Shown one piece after another: positions 16,916 to 27,700 of a stretch of 46,979 nt of DNA (within the stretch, counting starts at the first letter, position 1; each line of letters opens with the position of its first letter). The notes beneath the pieces are model-generated. The model was not told the DNA's origin. It was given only the letters and a program-made list of their open reading frames with translations, and did not search any database. Source of the stretch: an uncultured Verrucomicrobia subdivision 3 bacterium (lineage in GTDB: Bacteria > Verrucomicrobiota > Verrucomicrobiia > Limisphaerales > UBA11358); contig CAJAQO010000155.1 in assembly GCA_903944085.1 (NCBI GenBank), forward strand, positions 1 to 46,979, given 5' to 3'. Made by a program: the position numbers and the translations under genes.

Positions 16916-18397
16916 TCAACCGTTAATTTTCGCGAGCGCGTCCGCGGTAATCGCCCGGGCGCGCTCGTCTGTTTTCGCCTCGGCGTAACAACGGAATTCC
17001 GGCGCATTGCCGGACGGGCGCAAATGGATGATTTCCTCGTTCGCAAACGTGATGCGCAAACCGTCGGTGCGATTCAAGCTGGCAATCTGGCCGCAAATTG
17101 CGCCGAACATTTTTTCAATTTCAATTTTATCGGCAAGCTCGGAGCCGGAATTGAACTTCGCCAGAATCGCCGCGCTTTTTTCCGTCGCAAAATTTTTCAA
17201 CCGGTCGCTCGCCGTGAACCGCGCGGGCAAACTCGTCGCCAGTTCGGAAATTTTTTGCTTCCGTGATTTCGCCAGCAGCAGAATGCCGAGCATCACAATC
17301 ACCGCATCGCGCGTCGGCAAGGCGCGAAGAATTTTTCCACCGGACTCGATGTCCGAGTTCAGCAAGAATCCGCCGTTGGCTTCGTAGCCGACCACGCGCT
17401 TGGCACCGCCAGCCGTGGCTTCCATCATCGAGACCACCACGAACGGCGAGCCGATGCGCGTGCGGCGGATTGCCGGAAACCAGCCGCATTTTTCCGCGGC
17501 GGTGTTGCAACTCACCGGCGTGCTGACCGAATCCGCCGCCAGAAATCTCGCGCACAAAATCCCGGCGATGTCGCCGCGCAGCCAGTTGCCGTTTTCATCG
17601 CTTACGAGCGGACGGTCGCTGTCGCCGTCGGCGGAGACGAGCGCGTCAAATTTGCCGGTCGCCGCCCAGTCATGCGCCAGTTGCACGTCTTCGGGGCGGA
17701 TGGCTTCGGTGTCCACCGGAATGAATTTCTCCGAACGGCCGAGCGGCGTCACTTCCGCGCCGAGATGCGAAAATATTTTCACCAGCACATCGCGGCCGAC
17801 GGCGGAATGCTGGTAAACGCCCACGCGCAAGTCTTTCAGCGCGTCGTGCGCGAAATAATTCAAGTAGCGCATCACGTAATTTTCCCCGGCTTCGGGCGAA
17901 ATTTCGTGCGGTGCTTTTGCTTTTGCAAAATTTCCATCGGCGCCGAACAGCGAGTCATCCAGTTCGACGATCTGGCTGCTCATGCCTTTTTCGTCGGACT
18001 TCAGCACTTCGCCGGCGCACTTGTTGAATTTGATGCCGTTGCGGTCGTCGGGAATGTGGCTGCCCGTGACCATGATGGACGGAATGTTGCGCTCGAAGCC
18101 AAACAGCGCGACGGCGGGCGATGGAATTTTTCCGCAGTTCACCGCGCGATAACCGATGTCGTCCGCCGCGCGGCAGACCGCTTCCATCACCCGGCTGGAG
18201 CTGGGCCGGAAATCGCCGCCGACGGCCACGCGCTCGCCCGCGCGCTTGATTTCGCCAATGGATTCAAGGTATTGAAGAAATCCTTTGGCGTAGGCGTAAC
18301 AAACCTGGTCGGTCATCGCCGTGGCCAGTCCGCGCGCGCCGCTCGTGCCAAATGCCACGCCGCTTTTGACCATGAGCTCTTGAATGGAAATTTTCAT
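16916..18397 (-). CDS. phosphohexomutase (phosphomannomutase/phosphoglucomutase type)
   Basis: 493-residue cytoplasmic enzyme of the alpha-D-phosphohexomutase superfamily, interconverting hexose 6- and 1-phosphates for nucleotide-sugar synthesis. Four signature loops are present: the phosphoserine loop TGSHIPDDRNG with the catalytic Ser at about 113, the metal-binding DGDSDRP with Asp 257, 259 and 261, the sugar-binding loop region with GYEANGGFLLNSDIE, and the phosphate-binding RPSGNAPEFRCY near the C terminus. The active-site loop reads TGSHIP rather than the commoner TASHNP, a variant I believe occurs in one phosphomannomutase subgroup. Substrate (Man, Glc or GlcN phosphate) cannot be fixed from sequence. 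The gene lies 12 bases after the GH2 gene, same strand. Confidence 0.9.
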   Translation of the reverse strand: MKISIQELMVKSGVAFGTSGARGLATAMTDQVCYAYAKGFLQYLESIGEIKRAGERVAVGGDFRPSSSRVMEAVCRAADDIGYRAVNCGKIPSPAVALFGFERNIPSIMVTGSHIPDDRNGIKFNKCAGEVLKSDEKGMSSQIVELDDSLFGADGNFAKAKAPHEISPEAGENYVMRYLNYFAHDALKDLRVGVYQHSAVGRDVLVKIFSHLGAEVTPLGRSEKFIPVDTEAIRPEDVQLAHDWAATGKFDALVSADGDSDRPLVSDENGNWLRGDIAGILCARFLAADSVSTPVSCNTAAEKCGWFPAIRRTRIGSPFVVVSMMEATAGGAKRVVGYEANGGFLLNSDIESGGKILRALPTRDAVIVMLGILLLAKSRKQKISELATSLPARFTASDRLKNFATEKSAAILAKFNSGSELADKIEIEKMFGAICGQIASLNRTDGLRITFANEEIIHLRPSGNAPEFRCYAEAKTDERARAITADALAKING

Positions 18398-18409
18398 GCT
18401 TCGCTGAAA

Positions 18410-20245
18410 TTATTTTGCCGCGTCCGCCTTGGCCTTGTCGCCGTATAAATTTTGCAGCACGGTAAAGGCTGCTTTTTTCCGGCCATTTGAGCCGATGAGT
18501 CCTTTGCGATTGTAACCGTCCTGAATGCCGGGCAACGGGCGTTTGGGCGAGCGGAAGTCGCACAGAATCCATGGCGTGCAGCCGCTGAAGCCGGGAATTT
18601 TTTCCAGCATCGGCAGCGTGCGTTTATAAACGTCCGCCTGAAACTCCTCGCTGAACCGCGTCGTGGCATCGGCATGAAAACCTTGTTTCGCGCCCGCGCC
18701 GAATTCACTGATGAAAACGGGTTTCTGGTATTTGATGCTCCAGTGAATGTGGTCAATTTTCTCCGGCAAGCCATCATACCAGCCGACATATTCATTGAAG
18801 CTGCACAAATCGGTGAACTCGCCGAACGGATCATCCACGATTTTGTGATTGGCATCGTTCGGATCGCCGCGCACCTCCATCGCGGCGGAAACGAGCCGCG
18901 TGCCGTCCAGCGCCCGCGCCTCGTCCACGAGCGACTTCAAAAATTTCGTGCGCGCCTCGCTGACCGGTGTTTCATTCGCGACCGACCAGACGATGACGCT
19001 GGCGCGGTTCTGGTCGCGCGCAATCAAGTCGTTTAACTGTTTTTTGGCATTCGCCAAAGTGTCGGCGTTCGTCCACTGAATCGTCCAGTAAACCGGTGTT
19101 TCTTCCCACACCATGATGCCCATTTCATCCGCGAGCCGCGCCATGTGCTCGTTGTGCGGATAATGCGCGAGCCGGACAAAATTGCAGCCCAGTTGCTTCG
19201 CCCAGCCGAGCAGCAGTTTCGCGTCCGCCTCGGACCACGCGCGTCCGCCGCGCAGCGGATTTTCCTCGTGAATGGCGACGCCGCGCAGAAAAACCTTTTG
19301 CCCGTTGAGCAAAATATCCTGGCCGCTGGTGGTGATCGAGCGGAAGCCGACGCGGTCTTTCAACTGATCTTCGCCGCCGGAAATTTCTATATCGTTCAGC
19401 GTCGGCGATGCCGACGACCACAGCTTGAGGCTCGCCGACGAAAATTCAAACTGTGCCAGACCGCCAGCGTCGGCTTTCACTTCCGCGGCGACTTGCAACT
19501 TCGGCAACGCAATTTTCACCGGCTGTTCTTTGTCCGCGCCATCGAGCTGAACACTGGCTTCAATTGTGTTCGTCGTGCCGGCTTTGAGCTGCACTTTGAA
19601 ATTGGAAATGAACGTCGCCGGCGTCTCCACCAGCAGCACGTCGCGCGTGAGGCCGCCGTAATTCCACCAGTCGGTGTTGACCGTCGGCACACCCTCGACG
19701 TGGCGGTTGTTGTTCACGCGCACGACGAGCGAGTTGTTTTTCGCCTTCACCAGCTTCGTGATTTCGTAGGCGAACGGCGTGAAGCCGCCGATGTGTTTGC
19801 CGAGCTTCTTGCCGTTGAGGTAAACATCCGCCTCGTAATTCGCCGCGCCAAAATAAACAAACAGCCGGTGGTCGGGCGCGGATTTTTTCACGTCAAACTT
19901 GGTGCGATACCACACCGAGCCTTCGTAATAAAAAAGTTTTTCGTCCTGCGAATTCCAGTCGCCCGGCACCTTCAGCGTCGGGCTGGTATCAAAATTGTAT
20001 TCCACCAGATCGGTCTTGTCCTTCGCCGGTTTGTCGAGCGCAAAACCGCCCGTGACCTTTCCGCTTTCGTCATACGGCACGTGGCGATAATCAAAATAGC
20101 CCGTGTCATACGGGTCAACAATGACGTGCCATTTGCCGTTCAAGCTCGTCGTCTGCCGCGCAAACACATCGGCGATGACGACTTCGCTACGGGCGCTGGC
20201 CGCCATGACGACGGCGCTAAAAAATATCAGGCATGTTTTTTTCAT
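18410..20245 (-). CDS. exported GH2 glycosidase, beta-glucuronidase-like
   Basis: 611-residue glycoside hydrolase family 2 enzyme. The frame is open from 20365, but the ATG at 20245 starts a clear signal peptide (MKKTCLIFFSAVVMAASARS). The upstream extension is only repeat sequence. Domain order: sugar-binding jelly roll (about 30-190), immunoglobulin-like (190-290), TIM barrel (290-611). Acid/base Glu 425 is in WSVANETP and nucleophile Glu 514 in ISEFGAG, 89 residues apart, as in E. coli GusA. A GYNRKG motif keeps Asn 579 and Lys 581, the N-x-K pair that recognises the glucuronate carboxylate. That favours beta-glucuronidase over beta-galactosidase (inference from known family rules). Followed after 12 bases by the phosphohexomutase gene. 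Confidence 0.88.
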   Translation of the reverse strand: MKKTCLIFFSAVVMAASARSEVVIADVFARQTTSLNGKWHVIVDPYDTGYFDYRHVPYDESGKVTGGFALDKPAKDKTDLVEYNFDTSPTLKVPGDWNSQDEKLFYYEGSVWYRTKFDVKKSAPDHRLFVYFGAANYEADVYLNGKKLGKHIGGFTPFAYEITKLVKAKNNSLVVRVNNNRHVEGVPTVNTDWWNYGGLTRDVLLVETPATFISNFKVQLKAGTTNTIEASVQLDGADKEQPVKIALPKLQVAAEVKADAGGLAQFEFSSASLKLWSSASPTLNDIEISGGEDQLKDRVGFRSITTSGQDILLNGQKVFLRGVAIHEENPLRGGRAWSEADAKLLLGWAKQLGCNFVRLAHYPHNEHMARLADEMGIMVWEETPVYWTIQWTNADTLANAKKQLNDLIARDQNRASVIVWSVANETPVSEARTKFLKSLVDEARALDGTRLVSAAMEVRGDPNDANHKIVDDPFGEFTDLCSFNEYVGWYDGLPEKIDHIHWSIKYQKPVFISEFGAGAKQGFHADATTRFSEEFQADVYKRTLPMLEKIPGFSGCTPWILCDFRSPKRPLPGIQDGYNRKGLIGSNGRKKAAFTVLQNLYGDKAKADAAK

Positions 20246-20322
20246 TTGATGACAATTTGAATCCGGCCAAGTTAGCGGAATCGCAAATCCGAAGGAATAA
20301 ATTTTCGGCGGCCAAATAAAAT

Positions 20323-20346
20323 CCTTTGCGCCTTTGCGTCTTTGCG
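20323..20346. repeat. octanucleotide tandem array (CCTTTGCG type)
   Basis: Three 8-nt units, CCTTTGCG, CCTTTGCG, TCTTTGCG, in the divergent gap between the GH2 gene and the addB-like gene. Both frames extend into it artificially, so it should not be read as coding for either. Confidence 0.8.
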
Positions 20347-20359
20347 TGAAAATTCCGGC

Positions 20360-23300
20360 GTGCAAGCGCGCTTTCTCCTCGGCCCCGCCGGCAGCGGCAA
20401 GACCTTCCGCTGTCTAGCCGAAGTGCGGACCGCTCTGGCGCAATCACCGGACGGTCCGCCGCTGATTTTGCTCGCGCCAAAACAAGCCACCTTCCAGCTC
20501 GAACGCCAGTTGCTGGCAGACGCCGAAATTTCCGGATATACGCGGCTAAATATTTTTTCCTTCGACCGGCTGGCGCAGTTTGTTTTTGAAAAGTTAAATG
20601 TCGCGCCGCCGAAACTATTGTCCGCCGAAGGCCGGCTCATGGTGCTGCGCGCATTGTTGCAACGGCACGCGGACGAGTTGAAATTATTTCGCAGCAGCGC
20701 GCGCCGCACCGGTTTCGCGCAGGAACTCGGAACGCTGCTTGCCGAGCTGCACCAGCATCAATTCACACCCGCCAAACTCCGCGAACTCGCCGCCGGAAAA
20801 AATCTGTCCCGCGAGCTCCGCGACAAACTGCACGACTTGGCGTTGCTTCTGGAAAAATACGCCGGCTGGCTGCGCGAGCATGAATTGCAGGACGCGAACC
20901 ACCTGCTCGATTTCGCCACCACCGCGTTGCGGGAAAATTTCCGCCTTCCGCTTTCCGCCTTCCGCTTTTCCGGCTTGTGGCTTGATGGTTTCGCCGAGAT
21001 GACGCCGCAGGAACTGGCCTTGCTCGCTGCCGTGGCGCCGCTGTGCGAGCGCGTCACGCTCGCCTTTTGCCTCGAAACGGAGCCGACACCGGAAGCGTCG
21101 TGGCTTTCGATCTGGTCGGCCATCGGCAAAACTTTTCAAACTTGTCGCGCACAAATTTCCAACCTGCCCGGTTGTGAAGTGCAGACGGAAATTCTCCCGC
21201 GCGCACCGGGCAAAAACCGTTTTCTCGAAAATTCCGCGCTCGCGGAGCTGGAGCAAAATTGGTCGCTGCCCAACGCGGCCGGATTTGAAATTTCAAATCT
21301 GAAATCCGAAATTTCCGTCACCGCCTGCGCCAACCCGGAAGCCGAAGCCGTTTTCGCCGCGCGCGAAATTCTGAAATTCGTCCGCGCCGGCAACCGTTTC
21401 CGCGACTGCGCGGTGCTGGTGCGGCAGCTTGACGGCTATCACCCGCCGCTTGCGCGGACTTTTCGCCGCTACGGCATTCCCTTTTTTCTCGACCGCCGCG
21501 AAAGTGTGGCGCATCACCCGCTGGCCGAACTCACGCGCAACGCCCTCCGCACCGGCGCGTTCGACTGGCAGAACGACGACTGGTTTGCCGCGCTGAAAGC
21601 CGGCTTCTCGCCCGTCGCCGAAACCGAACTTGACCGGCTGGAAAACGCCGCGCTGGAATTCGGCTGGCGCGGCAAAAAATGGCGCGAGCCGTTGCCGGAT
21701 GAAAACTGCGAGTGCCTGCGCGAAATGATTTTCCCGCCGTTTGAAAAATTTTACGCGGCGCTCGGCAAAAACAAATTTCAGCCCACCGGCGCGCAGCTCG
21801 CCGAAGTTTTGCGTGAGCTTTGGTCAGAGGTAAAAGTAGAAGCAACTTTGGAACGCTGGACGCTCGACGAGGAAAAATCCGCAATCCGCAATCCGCAATC
21901 CGCAATTCATTCGACGGTTTGGGAGCAAATGAACGCGTGGCTCGACAACCTCGCGTTGGCCTTTCCGCGCGAGCCGCTGCCGTTGCGCGACTGGCTGCCG
22001 ATTTTGGAAGCGGGCCTGGCGAACCTGACCGTCGGCGTGATTCCGCCATCGCTGGATGAAGTGCTGGTGGGCGCGATTGACCGGGCGCGGAATCCCGATT
22101 TGAAATTCGCGATTCTGCTCGGCGTGAACGAAACGGTTTTTCCTGCCGCGCCCGCCGCGCCGGTGATTTTGACCAACTCCGACCGCGACGAACTGGAAAA
22201 CGAAAACGTCACGCTCGGGGCCAGCCGGTTCGACCAGATTTCCCGCGAGCGTTACCTCGGCTACATCGCCTGCACGCGGGCAAACGAAAAGCTGGCGCTG
22301 GCCTTTTCGCGCCAGAGCGCGGACGGCAAGACGCTGAATCCTTCGCCATTCATCACGCAGTTGCAGCGGATTTTTCCGCAGCTTGGAACGGAAGATTTTT
22401 CCGCCGACTTGAACTGGCGCGAAGCGCAACACGCGAACGAACTCAGCAAACCGCTGACGACAATTCAAAATTGGAAATTGGAAATTGGAAATTGGCAAAC
22501 CCTGCTGGAACTTCCCGCGCTCAAATCGCTCGCGGAAAAACTCGCCGCGTTGCGCGAGCCGGATGAAAAGGAAAATCTTTCGGAAGCCGTCGCAAATAAA
22601 CTTTACGGCCCGGTTTTGAAATCATCCGTTAGCCGGCTGGAAGAGTTCGCGCAGTGCCCGTTCAAGTTTTTTGTCCGCGTCGGGCTGCACGCGAACGAAC
22701 GCAAAGTGTTTGAGCTGGATGCGCGCGAACGCGGCAATTTTCAGCACGACGTCTTGAAAATATTTCACGAACAGTTGCAGGCGGAAGGTCGGCGCTGGCG
22801 TGACCTTGAGCCAACGGAAGCTCGCGAGCGCATCGGCCGGATCGCCGCCGCACAGATGGAACATTTTCGCGATGGCTTGTTCCGCGATTCGGCGGAAACG
22901 GTTTTTGCCGCGCGGTCGCTCGCGGCGGCGTTGCAGGATTTTGTCGAGGTCATCGTCGGCTGGATGCGCGGGCAATATGAATTTGATCCAGCGGCGGCGG
23001 AACTCGGTTTCGGCGGCAAGGATGACGCCGCGCCGGCCTGGGAAATTGATTTGGGCGGCGGGCGCAAGCTGGCGCTGCAAGGCCGGATTGACCGCGTGGA
23101 TTTGTGGCGGTCCTTGCACGCGGCCACCAGCGAAGCGTTGGCAGTCGTGACAGATTACAAGTCCGGCGGCAAAAAACTGGATTCCCTGCTCGTGCAAAAC
23201 GGGATTCAACTGCAATTGCTTGCCTATCTCGGTGCGCTGCGGCATTGGAAAAATCCGCGCGAATTTTTTGGCGTGGAAAAAATCATCCCCGCCGGCGCAT

Positions 23301-23734
23301 TTTACGTCAACCTGCGCGGCGAGTTCAAAAGCGGCGGCTCGCGCGCGGAAGTTTTGGACGACGTGGAGGCGAAAAAAACGGCGTATCGCCACAACGGACG
23401 TTTTGACGCGGGCGCGCTGCGGAAGTTTGACCGGCGCGCGGAAGTGAGCAAAGGCGACCAGTTTAATTTCCGTTTGAACAAGGGCGGTGAATTGCCGTCT
23501 AATTCCGCAGAGGCGCTGCCGCGCGAACAGTTCGAGGCGCTGTTGGACGGCGTGGAAAACAAGCTGCGCGAACTGGGCGAACAGATTTTTTCCGGGGCGG
23601 CGGCGGTTGACCCGTATCGCAAAGGCACACAGACGCCGTGCCAGTATTGCGATTATCGCGCGGCGTGCCGGATTGACGGCTGGACCCACGAATGGCGGGT
23701 TTTGGCGGCGGCCGAAATGGAAGAGAAACCATGA
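20360..23734 (+). CDS. addB: AddB-type helicase-nuclease subunit with 4Fe-4S cysteines
   Basis: About 1124 residues. AddAB-type enzymes resect double-strand breaks for recombination. GTG at 20360 ([15 protein letters not shown]) is preferred to a TTG at 20342 inside a repeat. Walker A GPAGSGKT is at 8-15. The helicase-like region holds [20 protein letters not shown]. The PD-(D/E)XK nuclease has GRIDRVDL, then VTDYKSG with Asp 932 and Lys 934, then [12 protein letters not shown]. Iron-sulfur cysteines are at 766 (QCPFKFF), 1094, 1097 and 1103 ([10 protein letters not shown]), close to the AddB spacing. Four 7-nt repeat arrays lie in frame at about residues 194-203, 308-320, 507-516 and 704-713. 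No addA is present nearby. Overlaps msrB by 4 bases. Confidence 0.88.
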   Translation: MQARFLLGPAGSGKTFRCLAEVRTALAQSPDGPPLILLAPKQATFQLERQLLADAEISGYTRLNIFSFDRLAQFVFEKLNVAPPKLLSAEGRLMVLRALLQRHADELKLFRSSARRTGFAQELGTLLAELHQHQFTPAKLRELAAGKNLSRELRDKLHDLALLLEKYAGWLREHELQDANHLLDFATTALRENFRLPLSAFRFSGLWLDGFAEMTPQELALLAAVAPLCERVTLAFCLETEPTPEASWLSIWSAIGKTFQTCRAQISNLPGCEVQTEILPRAPGKNRFLENSALAELEQNWSLPNAAGFEISNLKSEISVTACANPEAEAVFAAREILKFVRAGNRFRDCAVLVRQLDGYHPPLARTFRRYGIPFFLDRRESVAHHPLAELTRNALRTGAFDWQNDDWFAALKAGFSPVAETELDRLENAALEFGWRGKKWREPLPDENCECLREMIFPPFEKFYAALGKNKFQPTGAQLAEVLRELWSEVKVEATLERWTLDEEKSAIRNPQSAIHSTVWEQMNAWLDNLALAFPREPLPLRDWLPILEAGLANLTVGVIPPSLDEVLVGAIDRARNPDLKFAILLGVNETVFPAAPAAPVILTNSDRDELENENVTLGASRFDQISRERYLGYIACTRANEKLALAFSRQSADGKTLNPSPFITQLQRIFPQLGTEDFSADLNWREAQHANELSKPLTTIQNWKLEIGNWQTLLELPALKSLAEKLAALREPDEKENLSEAVANKLYGPVLKSSVSRLEEFAQCPFKFFVRVGLHANERKVFELDARERGNFQHDVLKIFHEQLQAEGRRWRDLEPTEARERIGRIAAAQMEHFRDGLFRDSAETVFAARSLAAALQDFVEVIVGWMRGQYEFDPAAAELGFGGKDDAAPAWEIDLGGGRKLALQGRIDRVDLWRSLHAATSEALAVVTDYKSGGKKLDSLLVQNGIQLQLLAYLGALRHWKNPREFFGVEKIIPAGAFYVNLRGEFKSGGSRAEVLDDVEAKKTAYRHNGRFDAGALRKFDRRAEVSKGDQFNFRLNKGGELPSNSAEALPREQFEALLDGVENKLRELGEQIFSGAAAVDPYRKGTQTPCQYCDYRAACRIDGWTHEWRVLAAAEMEEKP
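20941..20968. repeat. heptanucleotide array in addB, CCGCYTT x4
   Basis: Units CCGCCTT, CCGCTTT, CCGCCTT, CCGCTTT, read in frame as part of [12 protein letters not shown]. Confidence 0.85.
21283..21317. repeat. heptanucleotide array in addB, ATYYGAA-type x5
   Basis: Units ATTTGAA, ATTTCAA, ATCTGAA, ATCCGAA, ATTTCCG, read in frame as [11 protein letters not shown]. Confidence 0.75.
21879..21906. repeat. heptanucleotide array in addB, CCGCAAT x4
   Basis: Four perfect copies of CCGCAAT, read in frame as [10 protein letters not shown]. The clearest of the four arrays in this gene. Confidence 0.92.
22471..22495. repeat. heptanucleotide array in addB, TTGGAAA x3.5
   Basis: Three copies of TTGGAAA plus TTGG, read in frame as NWKLEIGNW. 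Confidence 0.9.
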
Positions 23735-24261
23735 AACAATTTTTAATTTTATTAGCCGTCTCCGCGATGGCCTTTGTCACTGGCTGCGAGGCCGGGCCGA
23801 CGAACAGCCCGGCCATCATCAATAATTCAACCAACTCCACCATGAAATATCCCCTGCAACGCACCGAGGCCGAATGGCGCAAAACTCTGACGCCCGAACA
23901 ATATCACGTCCTCCGCGAGGCCGGCACGGAACGGCCGTTCACCGGCAAATACTGGAACGCGCAGGAGCCGGGCGTTTACCGCTGCGCGGCGTGCGGCGAA
24001 ATTCTGTTCAAGTCGGACGCCAAATTTGACTCCGGCTGCGGCTGGCCGAGCTTCTCGGAAATCGCCGCGCAGGGAAAAGTCATCGCGCGCGAGGACAACA
24101 GCCTGGGCATGCACCGCACGGAGGTTTTGTGTGCCAATTGCGGCAGCCATCTCGGCCACGTTTTTGACGACGGCCCCGCGCCGACCGGTTTGCGTTACTG
24201 CATCAATTCCGCCGCGATTGATTTGCAATCCGACAGCCAGACAAACAAAATGGAAAAATAG
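23731..24261 (+). CDS. msrB: peptide-methionine (R)-S-oxide reductase, predicted lipoprotein
   Basis: Reduces methionine-R-sulfoxide in proteins. 176 residues. The ATG at 23731 overlaps the addB stop and starts a lipoprotein signal with lipobox FVTGC (Cys 19), so the enzyme is probably anchored in the cell envelope. A Ser/Asn/Thr-rich linker of about 30 residues precedes the MsrB domain, which has zinc cysteines in [11 protein letters not shown] and [16 protein letters not shown], the GCGWPSF motif, and the catalytic Cys in LRYCINSAA. Typical cytoplasmic MsrB is about 140 residues, so the extra length is the export signal and linker. Co-transcription with addB looks accidental in function. 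Confidence 0.92.
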   Translation: MKQFLILLAVSAMAFVTGCEAGPTNSPAIINNSTNSTMKYPLQRTEAEWRKTLTPEQYHVLREAGTERPFTGKYWNAQEPGVYRCAACGEILFKSDAKFDSGCGWPSFSEIAAQGKVIAREDNSLGMHRTEVLCANCGSHLGHVFDDGPAPTGLRYCINSAAIDLQSDSQTNKMEK

Positions 24262-24727
24262 TTCGGGGTGCTCATCCGACGGAACTGTTCGCGGCGAAGA
24301 GCTATTTTCCATCCGGCGAAAATGTGATCGCTCACGGCCGTTGGTCGTCGAGAATGGTGTCCAGCACTTCATAAGATTTTGCTCCACCGCGAACACCGTG
24401 CCACGGCGGTCGGTGCTGGCCGGCCGGATCAATCAAATTCAACTCGCCGACGGATTCCGAGGGGATGATTGCGCGCAAGACACGTCAATTTTTTGGCAGA
24501 GAATTGAATCTTTTGTCCAAAGAAGTTAATCTGCCCCCGGCGCATGACCCATTCCATCGCAAACAAGAAACCCGGCACGTCGGCCGGGGATGATGACACC
24601 GGCCTGACGGAAGACGTCGGCCAATTGCTAGATGAGTGAGGCGTTGCCGGCCTGAACGGCCGATGCCGCCGAACATTTTTTTATTCATGGTTCCAAGTCT
24701 TTCTACAGTAATATCCGCCGCGTCGTT
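24262..24727. other. 466-base gap without a supported gene
   Basis: Short open stretches occur in several frames, the longest on the minus strand across 24430-24660, but none has a convincing start, composition or family match. It may contain decayed coding sequence. No terminator hairpin is evident after msrB. Just upstream of the TIR gene, TAATAT (24709-24714) could be a -10 box 13 bases before the ATG, without a good -35. Confidence 0.4.
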
Positions 24728-27700
24728 ATGACCGAAAACGAATTTACCTATTGCGCATTCCTGAGCTACAGCCAGCAGGACAACTGCGAGCAACGCCCGG
24801 ACGCACCGGAGGCGCGCCACTTGTGCTGGGGCGATTGGCTGAACGATGAGCTCAAGGCTTTTTCAATTCCGGCGGTTTTTGCCGGACAAATCAATGCCCA
24901 CAGTGAAATCGTTCCGGAACGCATTGATCCGATTTTTCAGGACCAAACCGAGCAGCCCGAAAGCGCGAGCTTGAGCAAAAATGTGCGCCGGGCATTGGAG
25001 CAATCAAAATGCCTGATCGTGATCTGTTCGCCCCGTTCGGCCAAAAGTCTCCATGTGAATGAGGCGGTGCGTTATTTCAAGCAACTCGGGCGCGGCGGCC
25101 GGATTTTGCCCATCGTCATCGCCGGCGAACCCAATGCCACCGATGGTGCCAAGCCGGGCATGTCACCGGAGGCAGAATGTTTGGTTCCGGCGTTGCGTCA
25201 TCCCGTGAAGTCGGATGGAACGATTGATATTTCGCGAAGAGAGCGAGAATCCATTTTTGCGGATGCGCGGCAGGGTGAAGGCAAACAGGAAGTTCTGGCC
25301 CGCGATTACGAAAACGGGGAGATCGAGTTGGAAGCAGCGAAAATTCAATTGATCGCCGGCTTGCTCGGTTTGGGGTTCAATGGATTATGGGGGCACGAAA
25401 TCAAACGCCGTTTCGCCGCGGCACAAATTCTTGCCCGGGAAGCGCGCCAACAGGCTCCGGAAATTCAAAACGAAGTTTTGGAAGTCGAGAACCAGACGCG
25501 AGCAGCCGAGCAAATTCAGGAGCTTCGAAATCAAGCGCAGGCAGCGCAAGGCAAAATTCTCGAAGCCCAGCAGCAGGCGCGGGAAGCGCTTGGCCAAGTC
25601 GCGGAAGCGCGCAATCAAGCCCAAACCGCCGAAAGCAAAGTGGTGGAAGCGCAACAGCAGGCGCGGGAAGCCCAGAGCCAACTTGAAGCCGCCCGCAATC
25701 AAGTCCGCGAGGCGCAGACCAAATTTTTGGAAATTCAAAACCTGCCGCAAGACGTCAAAAGCCAGATTGAGGACGCTCAAAACAAAGCCCGCGAAGCGCA
25801 AGGCCAAATTGAGGAAGCGCGGGTTCAAGCTCAGCAGGCGCAAAGCGAAGCCGAGACGGCTCGCAATGAAGTCCGCGAGACCCAAGACAAATTTTTAGCC
25901 GCGCAGAACCAGGTTCGCGAAGCCCAAAGCCAGGTTCAGGAAATAGAAAGCAACGCGCGGCAAACTCAAAGCCAGCTCGCCGAGGCGCAAAATCAGGCTC
26001 AGGCGGCGGCCAGCAAAGTTCGGGAAGCGCAGCAGCAGGCGCGCGAGGCGCAGAACCAGGTTGCGGACGCCCGCAATCAAGTTCGCGACGCGCAGAATAA
26101 ACTTCAGGAAATTCAAAACGAGTCGCGCGATGCTCAGAGCCAAATTCAGGAAGCGCGGCGGAAAACCATGGCGGCGCGGCGGCTCATGAAAATTTTCGCG
26201 CTTCTGGCCGTGCTGGCGGCGCTGGCGGCGAGCATCGCCTTCTGGCAACGCAAGGTTGCCAATGAAGCGTTCGCCAAAGCTGCATCAGCCGAAGTCAGCG
26301 AACCGGATTTGACCGGCGGCACGCTCAATCAAGAACGGATCAAGCAGGCGTTGCTGAAAAAGAGCGGAGCCGGACAAACGGAAGCGCTATCTGGGTTGGA
26401 TGAACTGGCGGCGCGGATTCCGTCGGCGGAAATTCCTGAAACCATGCAGGCGGCGGCGGTCATCTTGAATGATCCGCAACGCAGTCATTTTCAGGAACAG
26501 TTGCTCGGCGATTGGGTAAAAACGAATGCGCCTGCGGCCTTCGACTGGAGTTGCCAATTGACCAACGCTGATTTCCGGCAGCGTGCGCTGGAGCTAATCA
26601 TTCCGGCCTTGGCCGCTGACAATCTTACCAACACGCTGGCCCGGTTGAACGCTTTGAAACCAGCGCCCGGTGAACCGACTTACACGCAGCTTTTTCAACA
26701 CTGGGCGGGAAAAGATCCAGTTCAGGCAATTGAACAGCGACAACAGATTCCCGGCCAGGATGCGGATGCCAGGATTTTTTCCGCCATCCTGACGGTCTGG
26801 GCGGATCAACAACCCGCGGCGGCTTTGAACTGGCTGGAATCCCGGCCGGACGCAGAAGCGTTTCCCGCCGGGACTCGGCGCAACACGATGATTGCCGACT
26901 TGTTCGACGGCTGGGCCGCCAAAGATTTGGAAGCCGCCACGCTTGCCTGCCAGCAATTGCCTGCCAGCACGGCCAAAGAAAAAGCGTGGGAATGCGTCTT
27001 GAGCCGGCGGATTGTGAAAGCTCCCGCCTCGGCGGCGGAGTTGGTCAAAAATCTTCCGCCGGGCGACTACCGTCAAAAAGCCATTGTTGAATTGTGCAAT
27101 CACTGGGTTGGCACCAACGCCCCGGCGGTTTTGGATTGGGCACAAACTTTGCCATCCGAAGCGGAGCGCGTTGCCGTCACCAACCGAGTCGTCGTCAACT
27201 GGGCGCGCAGTGATGCGCAGACCGCCGCGCAGTTTGCCAATCAGCATCCTGAATTGTCCGGCGCGGTGTTCGGTGAAATTGCCAGCGCGTGGTTCCAACG
27301 TGATTTCGCCGCCACCACGAATTGGGTCGCCAGCCTGCCAGATGGCAAGAAAAAAAATGCGGCTTTGCTGGCCTGGGTGGAAACCTGGGCGCAGAGCGAT
27401 CCGAAAGGCATGATCATGTATGCGCTCGGTTTGCCTGCGAGCGAGGTCCAGACGCGATACCTGTCCGCAGCTTGCCGTGAAATGGCCGTTCATGATTTGC
27501 CAGGCACGGTGGAGTTGCTGCAACCATTATCCGATGCAGCGTTGCGGCAAAATATTTTGGAACAGGCCGCTCGCAGTTGCGATCTGCCGCACATGAAGCA
27601 GGCGGCGAAATATATTGCGGCCATGCCAGTGAGCGACGACCAGAAAGCAGCCATTCAGGGCTTGGTTTCAACTTGGGCGCCAGCCGATCCGGAACCAGCC

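Noticed and set aside
20246-20365. Longer N terminus of the GH2 enzyme, and the TTG start of addB at 20342
   Set aside because: Both extensions run through the octanucleotide repeat. Internal starts give a signal peptide and the expected AddB N terminus.
20941-22495. Repeat arrays as a CRISPR-like structure
   Set aside because: Units are 7 nt without spacers and lie inside an open reading frame.
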